Source: Bacteroidota bacterium (GTDB lineage Bacteria; Bacteroidota; Bacteroidia; NS11-12g; UBA9320). Taken from it: a DNA stretch of 12,956 nt. Location of the stretch: contig DNHN01000326.1 in NCBI GenBank assembly GCA_003485825.1, forward strand, positions 1 to 12,956, given 5' to 3'. This document shows, piece by piece, positions 12,384 through 12,956 of this stretch. The notes under the pieces were generated by a model, which did no database searches, was not told the origin of the DNA, and was given only the letters and a program-made list of their open reading frames with translations. Both the position numbers and the translations under genes were made by a program. Every line of letters starts with the position of its first letter. Positions within the stretch are counted from its first letter, which is position 1.

Positions 12384-12956
12384 CCCTTTTTGTGGGAGTA
12401 TCCTTGCTTTTTGAGACGTAAGTGATCCGCCATGGTTTTTGCCATCACCGATTTACCATCTTTGTACATGTTGTGAGCCTTAAAGACCTTACCACCTTTC
12501 TTGTAGTTCTTTATTACTTCACCACCAGACTTAAACTTTCTTCGTCTACCCTTCTTGTTACCACGTGCCGCAGCCTCTTCCCTCATTCGCTGAATATCAG
12601 GATCGTCAGCAAAGGGGTCAGAATCCCCGAACGAAGACTCTCCAAAGGAACTCTCAAAGCTATCTTCAATTGAAGGGGCTTTTACGTCTTTTACAGCAGG
12701 GTCTACATTGTAAGCTTTCATAGCCTCATTGCTCTTGTGTCCCTTTGAGTTTATGAACTTTTCAATTTGCTCTGTCTTTTGAAACAAATCTAGGTTTGAG
12801 AAGTCATTATCTAAATGTTCATTAAAAGCAATCAATCGGTCAGCCTCCTCACCCTTGAAGCTCATGTTTCCAATGTTGTATTCTGATTTACTCTCAGGAC
12901 TTGTCTTTGGGGGGTCAACAGGTGCTTTGCCTCCTGTCTTATAAACCTTACCACCC
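12380..12956 (-). CDS. Lys/Gly-rich protein of unknown function, N-terminus beyond right edge
   Basis: The frame is open to the right edge: 191 codons plus a stop. A Met at 12865 could start a 161-aa protein, but the 30 codons before it (GGKVYKTGGKAPVDPPKTSP...) read like protein and repeat the GGKV motif of the C-terminus. The true start is therefore probably outside the window. Visible parts: an acidic middle with a near-repeat (SFESSFGESSFGDSDPF), an Arg/Lys cluster (RGNKKGRRRKFKSGG), then GGKVFKAHNMYKDGKSVMAKT and an ending HLRLKKQGYSHKKG. I do not recognise a named family. The strong charge separation suggests a scaffold-like, DNA- or RNA-associated virion protein, but that is a guess. 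It overlaps the plus-strand gene by 4 nt at the stops. Confidence 0.7.
   Translation of the reverse strand, partial: GGKVYKTGGKAPVDPPKTSPESKSEYNIGNMSFKGEEADRLIAFNEHLDNDFSNLDLFQKTEQIEKFINSKGHKSNEAMKAYNVDPAVKDVKAPSIEDSFESSFGESSFGDSDPFADDPDIQRMREEAAARGNKKGRRRKFKSGGEVIKNYKKGGKVFKAHNMYKDGKSVMAKTMADHLRLKKQGYSHKKG

Overview
The window looks like part of a tailed double-stranded DNA phage (or prophage) genome. It holds a virion assembly block: a candidate small terminase, the large terminase, the portal protein, two short structural proteins and two fibre-type proteins. Almost everything is read from the minus strand, with gaps of a few bases or short overlaps. No tRNA, rRNA, integrase, transposase or CRISPR array is visible, and no gene-free stretch exceeds about 90 bases. 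The host is probably a member of the Bacteroidota, perhaps a marine flavobacterium. The main sign is that the longer upstream gaps on the minus strand carry TAnnTTTG, the -7 promoter element of that phylum, while most starts lack a good Shine-Dalgarno sequence. The fibre modules are of a type common in marine phages. The host assignment is inference.

Layout, from right to left along the minus strand. A gene cut by the right edge (12380-12956) encodes a Lys/Gly-rich protein of unknown function. It meets, tail to tail, the only plus-strand gene (11955-12383), a small basic protein with a probable winged-helix fold. The main minus-strand operon begins near 11940. It encodes two small unknown proteins (98 and 78 aa), a 190-aa protein that reads as two GroES-like folds in tandem, and a 96-aa helical protein in the small-terminase position. 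The large terminase (708 aa) follows, then the portal (about 812 aa).

After the portal come a 127-aa predicted beta-sandwich protein, a 108-aa protein and a 379-aa fibre protein, overlapping or two bases apart. A strong intrinsic terminator closes this group. Immediately after it lies a -7-like element, then a giant fibre gene that is open for 1,317 codons and runs off the left edge. The giant protein is built from about 16 VGIGTTSP-type modules.

Likely working together: the terminase pair packages DNA through the portal, the GroES-like protein may help host GroEL fold virion proteins, and the 127-, 108- and 379-aa and giant proteins form an adaptor or fibre set on the head or tail. The two larger fibre proteins share nearly the same first ten residues. 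The 108- and 379-aa proteins share a C-terminal domain type. The most unusual items are the tandem GroES-like protein, the repeat architecture of the giant fibre with runs of equal spacing, and the terminator-promoter junction in front of it.
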